Assembly (NCBI GenBank): GCA_013288235.1
Contig: JABDCF010000009.1
Span: forward strand, 1 to 60,695
From: Bacteroidota bacterium
Lineage (GTDB): Bacteria; Bacteroidota; Bacteroidia; Sphingobacteriales; Sphingobacteriaceae
DNA length: 60,695 nucleotides
Direction of reading: 5' to 3'
The notes under the pieces were generated by a model, which saw nothing but the letters and a program-made list of their open reading frames with translations, had not been told where the DNA came from and did no database searches. Positions within the stretch are counted from its first letter, which is position 1; the number at the start of each line of letters is the position of its first letter. Positions 31,290 to 40,277 of the stretch are shown here, in pieces. The translations under genes were made by a program, and so were the position numbers.

Positions 31290-33194
31290 TCAACCAATAT
31301 ATTCCCAGGCACTTTGGTAACCACCCAATTGTTCGGCATAGTTGATCACGTCGGCATAAAAGGGCAACCGGCTAAGGGTGGCGCTATCGCCGATGATCAC
31401 AAGTTTTTTTCGTGCCCTCGTCATGGCCACGTTCATGCGGCGGATGTCCGACAGGAAGCCAATAATCCCCTCGGGATTGCTCCGGGTTAAGCTGATGAGT
31501 ACGATATCACGTTCCTGGCCCTGGAAACTATCGATGGTATTTACTGAAATATTGTTACTGTATGGATGTAGGGCCGACGTATTGATCATTTGCTCCTTCA
31601 GCAAACGGACTTGTTCGCTGTATGGAGAAATTACCGCTACGGATGGAAAATCACTTGAAGGATCGTTTTCTACAACTATTTTCGCCAGGTTTTCAAGATA
31701 ACGGAAAAGAAAAGCCGCTTCTTCAGGGTTAGCCACACTGGTCCCGGCAGGCTTTTCATCAAACGCACACCCGGCGGTATCAATAAACAACATAGGCTTA
31801 TCGCCCGGAAAAAGCAAACGACTGGCTACCGATTGGTGCGCTTTAAGTTCATTACCATAAAACACTGCCGAAGAATAGCCCATAATAGCATCGTTCATCC
31901 GGTATTGTTCGTCCAGCAGGGTAACGGCTTCGGGATACAGGGCAATGCATTTTTCGATGAGCGTAGTACTTAAGCCTTTGCGCGCCGCCTCGGTTGATTT
32001 TATAGTTGGCGATAGCTGGCAGTGGTCGCCGGCAAGGATCACTTTTTGAGCTTTCAGGATAGGGATCCAGCAGGCGGGCTCCAATGCCTGCCCGGCCTCA
32101 TCAATAAATACCGTATTGAATTGAAGATTGCGGATGGTATAGTGATTGGCCCCGGCAAGCGTAGCCGTAATCACCTGCGCTTTTGTTACCAGGTCATTTA
32201 TAATAAACTCCTCTGTTTTGGCCACTTCCTTCATAATCTTGTTGGCCTCATCAAACAGGGCTTTACGCTGGTCGCGTTCGGCTTTGCCAAAACTGCGCTT
32301 GTATTTGTGGCCCATATTTTTGAATTCGGCGGCCTGCTTTTTTAGTCGTTTGCTCTCCTTCATATAAGGGTGAAGCGCCATCTGGCTATCAAGCGTAAGG
32401 TCCATAAGTTTATCTGAAACCCTAACCGGGTTACCGATCCTTATGACGTTTAGCCCCTGCTGTGACAGCTTTTCGCTCAACAGGTCCACAGCTGTATTAC
32501 TTGGCGCTACCACCAAAACCTGTTGTTTTTGTAGTTTCACTACCTGGCTGATAGCCTGCACCAACGTGGTTGTTTTACCTGTACCGGGAGGCCCATGCAC
32601 AATGGCAAGGTCCTGCGCCGAGATGATCTTTGCCACTGCCGCCTGCTGAGAAGTATTTAAGCCTGCTGCGGGCAGCGCTATGCTTTCAGGAAAAAATAAA
32701 GGGCTTTTTTTACCAGTTAGTATCTGCACCAGGCGATCATCAACCGCGTTTTCTGAAAGTTTAGCCGCCTGTTTTAACGCGCCAAACATTTCATCATAAT
32801 TATTATTGTCGAACAAAAGCTCAATACCCAGTTTACCATCCCGGCACCAATCCGGCAGTTCTTCGGTGAAGATATTGATCTTGACACGGTCGCCACTCAG
32901 GTACGAGATAACGCCTTCAACACGATTATTTTTGGGATCGTGATTGGAAAATAATACTGCCGGGCTGCCAAACCGAAATTGGTGCAGCACATCCAGGTTG
33001 GTCTTTCTTTCAGCCTCTACATTCAGATAATCACCACGGCTGGGTTCAGTGCCCGTGATTGCTATGGGATACCAGGCCAGCCCGGCAGCCCGCCTGTCGG
33101 TTACCGAAGTTGACGAAACCTGTTTTAAATATGCCTCGCGGTCTTCTGTTTGTTCAATTTTTAGCAGCTCCGCCAGGTTTTTGAAATAGTCCAT
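31290..33194 (-). CDS. Superfamily 1 (Upf1/IGHMBP2-like) DNA/RNA helicase
   Basis: 634 residues with all SF1 motifs: Q-like motif LNTSQQAAVAKI, Walker A HGPPGTGKTTT, motif Ia VVAPSNTAVD, Walker B FIDEAGQALEP (DEAG), motif III AGDHCQLSPT, motif IV near FPSVAVISPYSEQV, motif V VNTIDSFQGQERDIVLIS and motif VI MNVAMTRARKKLVIIGD. The N-terminal beta domain (about 1-150) resembles the 1B region of eukaryotic Smubp-2. Such bacterial proteins are widespread in Bacteroidota; they are predicted 5'-3' helicases acting in the cytosol. Stand-alone gene. Confidence 0.92.
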   Translation of the reverse strand: MDYFKNLAELLKIEQTEDREAYLKQVSSTSVTDRRAAGLAWYPIAITGTEPSRGDYLNVEAERKTNLDVLHQFRFGSPAVLFSNHDPKNNRVEGVISYLSGDRVKINIFTEELPDWCRDGKLGIELLFDNNNYDEMFGALKQAAKLSENAVDDRLVQILTGKKSPLFFPESIALPAAGLNTSQQAAVAKIISAQDLAIVHGPPGTGKTTTLVQAISQVVKLQKQQVLVVAPSNTAVDLLSEKLSQQGLNVIRIGNPVRVSDKLMDLTLDSQMALHPYMKESKRLKKQAAEFKNMGHKYKRSFGKAERDQRKALFDEANKIMKEVAKTEEFIINDLVTKAQVITATLAGANHYTIRNLQFNTVFIDEAGQALEPACWIPILKAQKVILAGDHCQLSPTIKSTEAARKGLSTTLIEKCIALYPEAVTLLDEQYRMNDAIMGYSSAVFYGNELKAHQSVASRLLFPGDKPMLFIDTAGCAFDEKPAGTSVANPEEAAFLFRYLENLAKIVVENDPSSDFPSVAVISPYSEQVRLLKEQMINTSALHPYSNNISVNTIDSFQGQERDIVLISLTRSNPEGIIGFLSDIRRMNVAMTRARKKLVIIGDSATLSRLPFYADVINYAEQLGGYQSAWEYIG

Positions 33195-33338
33195 TCGCGC
33201 AAAGGTAAGGAATGGCGGCTGGGAAGAAAATATTGAAATTATTTGCTCCGGCCCATTTACCGATCAATCACTAATAATTGAAAATTTAAACCCTTGTATT
33301 TGCCCTATTTATTTGTGGTTTACACTCCAGCCCGGCAA

Positions 33339-33917
33339 TTAAGATGTTTTCAATTGTTCGTCCAGTTTTATATTAATAGAAGTTGGCTTATATCCTTCGC
33401 GGACACGCTGCGCACCCATCTTGTCATAAAATTCTTCATTATCCGGCTGCCAGGTGGCAAGCCCGTCAACATAGCGGTTGTACATACAAAATGCGGCGGC
33501 AATCAGTACGGTATCGTGTATCTCAATATCCGTAGCGCCTTCCCCTCTGGCATTTTCAATATCTTCCGTTGTCACATTCTTTCCGCCGGATTGTACCTTA
33601 GCCGCAATTTTTAACAACGCTTTCAGCTTATCGCTGATAGGCGCCGCTTCCGGATCAGCCAATACCTGCTTCACCAGCGAAAGTTCGCTATCCAACTGGT
33701 GCTTTGCTATGGCGCTATGGGAGCGGGTGCAAAAATTACAGGTATTCAGGCTGGAAACATAGGAAGCAATCAGCTCGCGCTCACCGGCACTAAGCGTTGG
33801 ATGCGGATTATGTAATAAAACCTGGGCCAGGTCGCAAAGCGGGGCCGCAGTTTCGGGACGGAACACAAACAGGCTCCTGATGCCCGGATATTCCTTTGGT
33901 AAATCAATATGTGGCAT
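33339..33917 (-). CDS. AhpD/carboxymuconolactone-decarboxylase-type peroxidase-related protein, paralogue 3
   Basis: 192-residue helical protein. The CxxC-x2-H redox motif is CNFCTRSH (about 59-66), followed by the family end DIEIHDTVLIAAAFCMYNRYVDGLAT. It belongs to the 'uncharacterised peroxidase-related' branch of the AhpD fold, in which the two Cys and His reduce peroxides or act as a proton relay. It is the last of three paralogues in the operon that starts at 37494, but a 115-base repeat-filled gap separates it from the second copy, so it may be expressed less. Confidence 0.87.
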   Translation of the reverse strand: MPHIDLPKEYPGIRSLFVFRPETAAPLCDLAQVLLHNPHPTLSAGERELIASYVSSLNTCNFCTRSHSAIAKHQLDSELSLVKQVLADPEAAPISDKLKALLKIAAKVQSGGKNVTTEDIENARGEGATDIEIHDTVLIAAAFCMYNRYVDGLATWQPDNEEFYDKMGAQRVREGYKPTSINIKLDEQLKTS

Positions 33918-33934
33918 ATTTTTAAGTTTATTTG

Positions 33935-34034
33935 GTTGATTAGGTTAGAATGAGTTGATTAAGTTAGATTGAGTTGAATGGGTTGATTAAGTTTAGACAT
34001 AGTTTAACTACTCACCTAATAAACTCAATCAACT
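33935..34034. repeat. GTTGATTAAGTT-type repeats in the intergenic gap
   Basis: The 115 bases between two AhpD-like genes consist largely of variants of GAGTTGATTAAGTTAG (at about 33951-33967 and 33980-33994), with an inverted half CTAATAAACTCAATCAACT at 34017-34035. They can fold against each other. Nothing else is seen in this gap. Confidence 0.55.
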
Positions 34035-34578
34035 ATTTATAAACACTTGACTGGTATCCTTCCAAAGCGCCTTGAGGCGCCCTGTTAATATAGAACTGGC
34101 GGTCTTCCGGCGCCCAGGTGGCCAAACCATCTACGTAACGGTTAAACATACAAAACGCCGCGGCTATCAAAACCGTATCGTGTATTTCGGTATCGGTAGC
34201 GCCATTTTTCCTGGCCTCGTCTATTTGTATTTCCGTCACATGCTTCCCGCCTTTCTGTGCACTTGCTGCAATTGCAAGCAATGCTTTCATTTTATCGGAA
34301 ATATCCGATGTTTTAAAATCCTGCTTAATGCCATCAATTTGTTGTACATCACATTCCAGGTAATGGCCAGCCAATGCACCATGTACATTCTGACAAAAGA
34401 AGCAATCGTTCAAATAGGAAACATAAGTACCTATCAGTTCGCGCTCTCCACGGCTTAAGGTGTTGTCGCCTCTCAGGAGTGTTTCGGCCAACGCATTCAA
34501 AGGCGCTTCCGTTTCAGGCCTGTAAGCCATCAGCCCTCTTATTCCGGGCAATTCATTATTTAATTCAATATGAGCCAT
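34033..34578 (-). CDS. AhpD/carboxymuconolactone-decarboxylase-type peroxidase-related protein, paralogue 2
   Basis: 181 residues, same family as the genes at 33339 and 35861. Redox motif CFFCQNVH, N-terminus MAHIELNNELPGIRGLMAYRPET, conserved C-terminal helix DTVLIAAAFCMFNRYVDGLATWAPE. The gap to the MFS gene upstream is 10 bases, so the two are cotranscribed. Confidence 0.87.
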   Translation of the reverse strand: MAHIELNNELPGIRGLMAYRPETEAPLNALAETLLRGDNTLSRGERELIGTYVSYLNDCFFCQNVHGALAGHYLECDVQQIDGIKQDFKTSDISDKMKALLAIAASAQKGGKHVTEIQIDEARKNGATDTEIHDTVLIAAAFCMFNRYVDGLATWAPEDRQFYINRAPQGALEGYQSSVYK

Positions 34579-34588
34579 AATAAGTCTT

Positions 34589-35848
34589 CTAATTTTTTTG
34601 ATTATGAGTGTCCGGTTGTATGTTTTTTATTAGTAATACCGCCAACAGCCCAATGATAAATACAAGGGAAAAAACAAACAGGGAATTACCATATCCGCCT
34701 AAAGCAGTTACCAAAACGCCCACAAACAATACAGCCAGGGCTGTAAGCAAACGCCCTGTGTTAAAGCAAACCCCCGTTGCAGAAGCTCGAATAGCCGTTG
34801 GAAAAAGCAATGGGATATAAAGTGATAGTATCCCCTGGCTCGCGCCAAAAAACAACGCCAAAATGGCAATTTCCGCATAAATAATGGCTGAAAAAGAGCT
34901 ATTGGTTTTGAACAGGATAAATGACAACACAGCGCAAACCGCAAAACTCATGATGAGCGATCTTCTTAACCCCATAAAATTTACAACCCAACCTGAAAGA
35001 AAGCCCCCGGTTAAGCCACCCATTCCTAAACACATCATACTTAACCCGCCTTCTTTGTCCGCATCAGTGGTTGACAGGCTCTGTATCCATGTGGGCATCC
35101 ACGAAAAAATGGCCCAAAGCCCGATAAGCATAGTTCCGAAAATAAGAGAGCCAACAAGAAGCGCCCTTATGTTTCCGGCATGGAGTAAATGGTTTGTTGA
35201 TTTTTCAAGGGTAGCTTTATCAGCGTGATCACTAAGCCACAATTCCGACTCATTTGTAAGCCAGAAGCCCGCAATGGCGATTACTAACGGAATAATTCCG
35301 ACCATAAAAGCCTGCCGCCAGGAGCTTACAAAATAATTGATCAGCCCGGCGGAAAAAATACCTACCGGGATGGAAATTGACAGGAAACCTGTAAAAATGG
35401 CCCTGCTCTTTTCGGGCCATACTTCACTTATTAAGGTAAACGAAAGAACCAGCAAGCCACCCATGCCGAAACCGCTCATGAAACGGCATAGAACTATTCC
35501 CCACCAACTATTCATTTGGCCGGTAAGTATGGTAAACAGGGCGTAGCCGGCAATCGACAACAAAAGGGAGGTTTTCCTGCCTGTCAGGTCACCGATAATA
35601 CCCCAAAGGAAACCGCCCGCAGCCCATCCAAAAATAAACATGGAATTGATAAAAGCGCTGATATCATTAAGCTGGGCGTCGCTTTTGTTGCCCTGCAATT
35701 CTTTGACCACTGTGGGCAGGTAAACCGACATCAGGGTTGATATTACGCCCCCGAACATGTTGCCGACAAAGCAAATAATAAACAAGAGTACAAGATTTGT
35801 TGATGTTGTCTGCTTGTTTTCGGCATTAAGTGTTAATGTATCTTTCAT
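34589..35848 (-). CDS. MFS transporter in the MetE-like/AhpD-like operon
   Basis: 419-residue inner-membrane transporter with 12 predicted segments. MFS signatures: GFLWGIIGDLTGRKTSLLL and RFMSGFGMGGLLVLSFTLISEVWPEKSRA (aromatic-acid/sugar porter-like). It is flanked on both sides, at 12 and 10 bases, by genes for AhpD-like paralogues, which implies that it imports or exports the metabolite these act on. The substrate is unknown. Confidence 0.87.
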   Translation of the reverse strand: MKDTLTLNAENKQTTSTNLVLLFIICFVGNMFGGVISTLMSVYLPTVVKELQGNKSDAQLNDISAFINSMFIFGWAAGGFLWGIIGDLTGRKTSLLLSIAGYALFTILTGQMNSWWGIVLCRFMSGFGMGGLLVLSFTLISEVWPEKSRAIFTGFLSISIPVGIFSAGLINYFVSSWRQAFMVGIIPLVIAIAGFWLTNESELWLSDHADKATLEKSTNHLLHAGNIRALLVGSLIFGTMLIGLWAIFSWMPTWIQSLSTTDADKEGGLSMMCLGMGGLTGGFLSGWVVNFMGLRRSLIMSFAVCAVLSFILFKTNSSFSAIIYAEIAILALFFGASQGILSLYIPLLFPTAIRASATGVCFNTGRLLTALAVLFVGVLVTALGGYGNSLFVFSLVFIIGLLAVLLIKNIQPDTHNQKN

Positions 35849-35860
35849 GATTGAGATTTT

Positions 35861-36421
35861 CTATTTTTTTAGATGGTCATAGCCCTGCGGTAAGCGTGAA
35901 TAGCCGTGGTTTACCAAACGGTCGGCTAACATGACGAAATAGCTATCATTATCAGGCATTGCGGTTGCCATGCCATCAACGTAACGGTTATACAGGCTGA
36001 ATAAGGCGGCAATTAAAACTGTATCATGAATTTCCAAATCTGTTGCTCCTTCGGCCTTCGCCTTTTCAATTATTTCTGTAGTAACCAGCCGCCCGCTTTT
36101 ACCTGTGAGGGCAGCAATAGTTAATAAAGCTTTCATTTTTTCGCTTACAGGCGCTGTGGCTATATCCTCCTTTACCTTTTTGCACGTTTCATCCTCACCT
36201 AACAGCAAATCAACTGTTGCGGCATGGGCGGCAGTGCAAAACCTGCATTGGTTGCCATGCGATACAACGGTGGCTATCAGTTCGCGCTCCGCCTCGGTTA
36301 GTGTTGAAGGGCCGCGCATTATAACTTGGGTAAGATCGCGTATAGGCTGGCCTGTATCTTTACGATATTCAAGCAACCCGGTTATGCCAGGTAAATGGCT
36401 TTCAAGTTCAATATGTGGCAT
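35861..36421 (-). CDS. AhpD/carboxymuconolactone-decarboxylase-type peroxidase-related protein, paralogue 1
   Basis: 186 residues. Redox motif CRFCTAAH, N-terminus MPHIELESHLPGITGLLEYRKDTG, C-terminal helix HDTVLIAALFSLYNRYVDGMAT. It differs from the other two copies in the last 25 residues (YSRLPQGYDHLKK). It lies 20 bases after the MetE-like gene and 12 before the MFS gene. Confidence 0.87.
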   Translation of the reverse strand: MPHIELESHLPGITGLLEYRKDTGQPIRDLTQVIMRGPSTLTEAERELIATVVSHGNQCRFCTAAHAATVDLLLGEDETCKKVKEDIATAPVSEKMKALLTIAALTGKSGRLVTTEIIEKAKAEGATDLEIHDTVLIAALFSLYNRYVDGMATAMPDNDSYFVMLADRLVNHGYSRLPQGYDHLKK

Positions 36422-36441
36422 GGTTACTATTAAATATGTGT

Positions 36442-37494
36442 TTAACTAAACAATTTTTCTTCAGCGAGCCTGGTCCCTTCTACACGTGCTTTGATCTTCG
36501 CAAATGCAGTTTCGCGCGTAGTAGAAACATCGTCGCAGAACGGAGAAAAGCCGCAATCGTCGGTAGTGCCCAACTGGTTTATCGGGATGTAGGCTGCTGC
36601 CTCCAGTACCCTGTCCCTTACTTCCTCTTTTGTTTCAATTTTTGGATTAAGCACATCTATTACGCCAATAAACGCCGTTTGATTTGGCTTAAGATGTTGC
36701 TTTATGATTTTTAAGACCCTGACCCTGTCTGCTTCACTGGCCAGCTGCATGTAAAAACTGCCGACATTTAAATTAAAAAGCTGCGGTAAAAAATCTGCGT
36801 AATCAATATCAGCACTGTGGGTTGAATCATGATCACCACCCGGACATACGTGTACGCCTAATTTTTGCTGCTCTTCCTTACTGAAGCGATTAAACACCTG
36901 GTTGTTTACATCAATAAAATGCTTTAAAACTCCGCCAGACGGGTCGAGTTTAAGCGAAAGCCTGCCTTCGGTGAAATCCATTTGAACTTTATAGGCGCCC
37001 GCTTCCAAACATTGCCGAATGTCTTTTTCACATTCATTCAGCAGGTCTTCCATAAATTCAGCCTGGGTATATCCTTCTATACCATTTGGCGGATAGATCA
37101 GGCTCAACGCTGACGCGGATATGACAGCCTGTTTAACCGGCTTAGTTGTTTGCTTTTGGGCAGATGTAAGGTACTTTACAGCATAGTTGCCGTATCTGAA
37201 TGGCCCGCTCGTCAATAAAGGTAATTGCCGGAAATGGCCGTCTTCAAAGTCGATCCTCATTCCTTCCGGGGCTAAATTTGTCAATCCTTCAAGCGGGTAG
37301 GTTGCAAAGCTTGATTTCGTTTGTTCACCATCGGTGATAACGGGAGACCCGGTTTTTTCGAACTCGCTCAAAGTATCGCTAATGGCCTTATTATAAAGGT
37401 TGGTTAAATCCGCACCGTTAGCGGGTGCAGTAATGGCTGCTATTAGCCCGGCAGGCCGGGGAATGCTTCCAATGGGTTCAGTTGGGATTCTCAT
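36442..37494 (-). CDS. MetE C-terminal-like (cobalamin-independent methionine synthase family) protein
   Basis: 350 residues, equivalent to the C-terminal catalytic barrel of MetE only, as in YxjG/YxjH-type proteins. Zinc ligands look intact: H215 and C217 (GVHVCPGG), E254 (LASEADRV) and C314 (TDDCGFSPF). Without the N-terminal MetE domain the methyl donor is probably not the polyglutamyl folate. It may methylate homocysteine or another thiol from a small donor. First gene of the operon that continues with AhpD-like 1, MFS, AhpD-like 2 and AhpD-like 3; the repeated redox partners suggest a role in sulfur or thiol metabolism. Confidence 0.86.
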   Translation of the reverse strand: MRIPTEPIGSIPRPAGLIAAITAPANGADLTNLYNKAISDTLSEFEKTGSPVITDGEQTKSSFATYPLEGLTNLAPEGMRIDFEDGHFRQLPLLTSGPFRYGNYAVKYLTSAQKQTTKPVKQAVISASALSLIYPPNGIEGYTQAEFMEDLLNECEKDIRQCLEAGAYKVQMDFTEGRLSLKLDPSGGVLKHFIDVNNQVFNRFSKEEQQKLGVHVCPGGDHDSTHSADIDYADFLPQLFNLNVGSFYMQLASEADRVRVLKIIKQHLKPNQTAFIGVIDVLNPKIETKEEVRDRVLEAAAYIPINQLGTTDDCGFSPFCDDVSTTRETAFAKIKARVEGTRLAEEKLFS

Positions 37495-37648
37495 AAGATT
37501 TGTTGATTTTTATAGTAAATTTAGATTGATTCAATTTTTTCCGTTGATTAATTGATTTGCCAGTTAACCCATTAGCGTGGCCATTTCAGGGCTGAATGTC
37601 ATTAAAGACTATATGCCGGCAAGTTTTTATCTATAGTAAAGCGTGCTA

Positions 37649-37822
37649 ATGCAATGCGAAGAGATATACTTAAAGTATCGTGAGCAAATAAAGCAATTGC
37701 AATCAGCACTGAAAGAATACTGCTTAGGAAACGCGAAGGCTGGTATAGACAAAACTACAAGATATACAAGCAAAGTATACAATACTGGTTTTGGCTATAA
37801 ACAAACTCGAACCCGATCTTAA
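37649..37822 (+). CDS. Small hypothetical protein (57 aa), doubtful
   Basis: The 367-base gap 37495-37861 holds one open frame with ATG at 37649 and stop at 37822. The product is charged and helical at the start (MQCEEIYLKYREQIKQLQSALKEY) and then basic (SKVYNTGFGYKQTRTRS). No family is recognised and no clear ribosome-binding site is seen. It could be the remnant of a longer gene. Nothing else was found in the gap. Confidence 0.25.
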   Translation: MQCEEIYLKYREQIKQLQSALKEYCLGNAKAGIDKTTRYTSKVYNTGFGYKQTRTRS

Positions 37823-37861
37823 AAAATTATAAGACGAGCAGGTAGCGTTCAAAAAGCAGTT

Positions 37862-38449
37862 TCAGCTAATGAAATTGGGTGGTTTACCCGGGGAATCAAT
37901 GAAAGGATTGGTTAATTTAAAAGTTAGCAAACTAATATTGTTTTTCAACAGGATGCCGTTTGCCGAGTAGTGATATTTAAAAACCTGTAAATTATATTCA
38001 CTAAGTGCATTAACTTTTTTGGATACAGGTTCCTGCCCTTTTTTACTAAACGGAACATCGCTTATCTGTTTAGCGGTAATGATGTTGGCTGTTACCAGCC
38101 GTGTTTTAGTTGTATTTGCCACACAAATAAAATACATGGTATCACGGGTCATTTTAAGCCTTACATAATTATAGTAAGCGTCTTTTAATTGAATTTGCCC
38201 AACAATCTCTTCATATTCGGTCCAATCCTGTATGGTGGGCATATTAACAGGCATTTTTATTTCGATAAGTTTTGCGTTATCAATTTTGTTATCAAATAGC
38301 TGCTTTACCATCTGCACATCCGACTCATGGATATAATACTGGAATACCAAAGCATAGCCGCCCATATAAAACAGGTGGATACTTAACAATACGATAGCAA
38401 AAAATCGTTTCAATTCAACGGATTTTAGAACAGGCTTATTTTGATCCAC
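37862..38449 (-). CDS. Hypothetical membrane-anchored protein
   Basis: 195 residues. One N-terminal membrane segment (RFFAIVLLSIHLFYMGGYALVFQYYI, about 15-40) and a periplasmic domain with alternating strands (VRLKMTRDTMYFICVANTTKTRLVTANIITAKQIS...NLQVFKYHYSANGILLKNNISLLTFKL). I do not recognise the family; similar one-pass proteins of about 200 residues occur in Sphingobacteriaceae. No operon partner. Confidence 0.55.
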   Translation of the reverse strand: MDQNKPVLKSVELKRFFAIVLLSIHLFYMGGYALVFQYYIHESDVQMVKQLFDNKIDNAKLIEIKMPVNMPTIQDWTEYEEIVGQIQLKDAYYNYVRLKMTRDTMYFICVANTTKTRLVTANIITAKQISDVPFSKKGQEPVSKKVNALSEYNLQVFKYHYSANGILLKNNISLLTFKLTNPFIDSPGKPPNFIS

Positions 38450-38926
38450 TAATATATAGACAATAGTTGCTATTTATATAATTTTTTTACAGTTTGCCGA
38501 AAAAGCACAACGATTTGGTTAAAAACAAAAAAGCCTAAAAACGAAATAAATGAAGGCCTTTTCTAATGATCAAATAGCTATGCTATCCACCAATTCGCTA
38601 TAAAATAACCAATGTGGCAAATAATAAAATAAGACACATTAATACTAAATAGTTTTCAAACTAAAGCAAAAAGGCAGCCGACTCACCGGCTGCCTTACAA
38701 CTAAATCAATTATATACTCCAATCTTAATTCTCTGATCCTCTGATTAATATAAATGTACGACTTGTAAAATGCAGTTAACACGCCGCTTGGGCCGGATAC
38801 AAATTATATAAGAAAAATTTAAACAAAAACTTGTCTTAAAAATATTAATATATTTATAATCAAATACTTATAAATACAAGCTGTTAAATTTATATATGTA
38901 TAATTTTATAGGCCGCGCTCATTTTT
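38450..38926. other. Intergenic region with one terminator, otherwise empty
   Basis: 477 AT-rich bases between two minus-strand genes. Only the hairpin at 38671-38696 stands out. No open frame with coding character and no exact TAnnTTTG box on the minus strand was noticed. Confidence 0.5.
38666..38696 (-). terminator. Intrinsic terminator
   Basis: AAGGCAGCCG (38671-38680) pairs perfectly with CGGCTGCCTT (38687-38696) around a 6-base loop. On the minus strand the stem is followed by T5. It lies about 230 bases after the haloperoxidase-like stop (38927), so it probably ends the GH65-haloperoxidase transcript. Confidence 0.75.
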
Positions 38927-40252
38927 TTATCTTTTCATCACCAATTTCTTAACTACTGAATCTCCAAGTACTTCTCCAAATTGACGTGAAACCATACACG
39001 AGTTATGAAAATGTATACCTCCGTAAAACCTTGACAAGGCGGTTTCTTTAGCTGCATCCCTAAATGATTTGAATGAACGGTTTTTTATTCCAAATACAAG
39101 TTCAGACGTATCCGTAAAAGCTACATTATCGCCCAAAACGCTCGTGAGCGCTTCGGCAGCAGCGGCCGATATGGTGCAATGCCCGCAGGTATATTCAGGA
39201 AATGGCGGTGTTTGAAGATGCGGCCGCCAGTTGGGATCAAAATACTTGTCAATTATAGTTTCGGGCCGCACTGTTTTGTACTTGAACTTGGCTGCCCATG
39301 CCTCAATAAACCCGTCGAACAAGGCAATAGCTGTTTTAGCGTAGGCGCAGACGGTTGTTCCAAAATCTGCGTTTGCTTTCTGGGCGCCAATTCCAACTAC
39401 ACTTAACCAATGTCCCGGGGGTGAAAACTTTTTTGTGATGAACATTACATGCCCGGCTACGTTCAACTTCTGCGGGTTATCATCCCAAAAATCTGCAATA
39501 TGTACCTGTTCAGCGTTAAGGCTGTCGCTGGTATTTTTTATGTACATTACCTCTTTGTAGTATTGACTGTTCTTATCTTTTATATTAAAAACCGGCGGCG
39601 GCACCACGGTATACTCCTTTGCATTATTCATAACCATAGTTCTTATTTCTCCCCAGTGTGGTTCAACAGCTTCGAAATAGCCCGGAGGAGTGGGCACCCA
39701 ACGCCATATCGAATCCTTAATGGAAAATTTCGGCGCGCTTCTCGTAGCCAGGTAATGGTCACCTTTACTCCATGCCATAATGGATAGTGCTACAGCTTTG
39801 GCATATTTTTCAGAATTACTGATCATCTCATCGGGCATACCGTGCGTTACAGCCAATTGATGCAGGCTGTCGGTATAGTATTTTAAACTACCCTCAGGAA
39901 AAGTTACCGTTTCACCAACCTTGCAAAAAGCAAGTAATGATGCATATTCGTAGTCAATACTTTCATTTGGGGTTGGCTGCGCAACTTTCTTAAACCCGTT
40001 AAGCTGACCAACAAGCGATTTATATTTAGCGGGATAACCGGCAGCAATCACCTCATAACCTGCTATCGATGCGTATGCATAATTACGTGATGCAACCGGC
40101 GGCGAAAAATTATTGCCCATTACCACGTGATTTAGTTCGTAAACCGTACGGCTATACAAACCGGGGTCATGAAAGATATTTTTATAATCAGGTTTTTTGC
40201 ACGATGCCAAGAAAATTGTCAATATCAGTATTAAAAACAAACGGGTTCTCAT
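38927..40252 (-). CDS. Vanadium-dependent haloperoxidase-like (PAP2-superfamily) lipoprotein
   Basis: 441-residue lipoprotein (signal MRTRLFLILILTIFLASC). The helical PAP2/haloperoxidase core shows motif 1 KYKTVRPETIID, motif 2 PEYTCGHCTIS and motif 3 SRFYGGIHFHNSC. Motif 2 has Cys where the family has Ser in P-S-G-H, and the Asp that normally follows the vanadate-binding His by four residues is replaced by Ser, so true haloperoxidase chemistry is doubtful. It follows the GH65 gene by 25 bases as the last gene of the VCBS-GH65 transcript, in a group often seen next to SusCD-type genes. Confidence 0.85.
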   Translation of the reverse strand: MRTRLFLILILTIFLASCKKPDYKNIFHDPGLYSRTVYELNHVVMGNNFSPPVASRNYAYASIAGYEVIAAGYPAKYKSLVGQLNGFKKVAQPTPNESIDYEYASLLAFCKVGETVTFPEGSLKYYTDSLHQLAVTHGMPDEMISNSEKYAKAVALSIMAWSKGDHYLATRSAPKFSIKDSIWRWVPTPPGYFEAVEPHWGEIRTMVMNNAKEYTVVPPPVFNIKDKNSQYYKEVMYIKNTSDSLNAEQVHIADFWDDNPQKLNVAGHVMFITKKFSPPGHWLSVVGIGAQKANADFGTTVCAYAKTAIALFDGFIEAWAAKFKYKTVRPETIIDKYFDPNWRPHLQTPPFPEYTCGHCTISAAAAEALTSVLGDNVAFTDTSELVFGIKNRSFKSFRDAAKETALSRFYGGIHFHNSCMVSRQFGEVLGDSVVKKLVMKR

Positions 40253-40277
40253 AAAACAATAATTTTAATATAATAGG

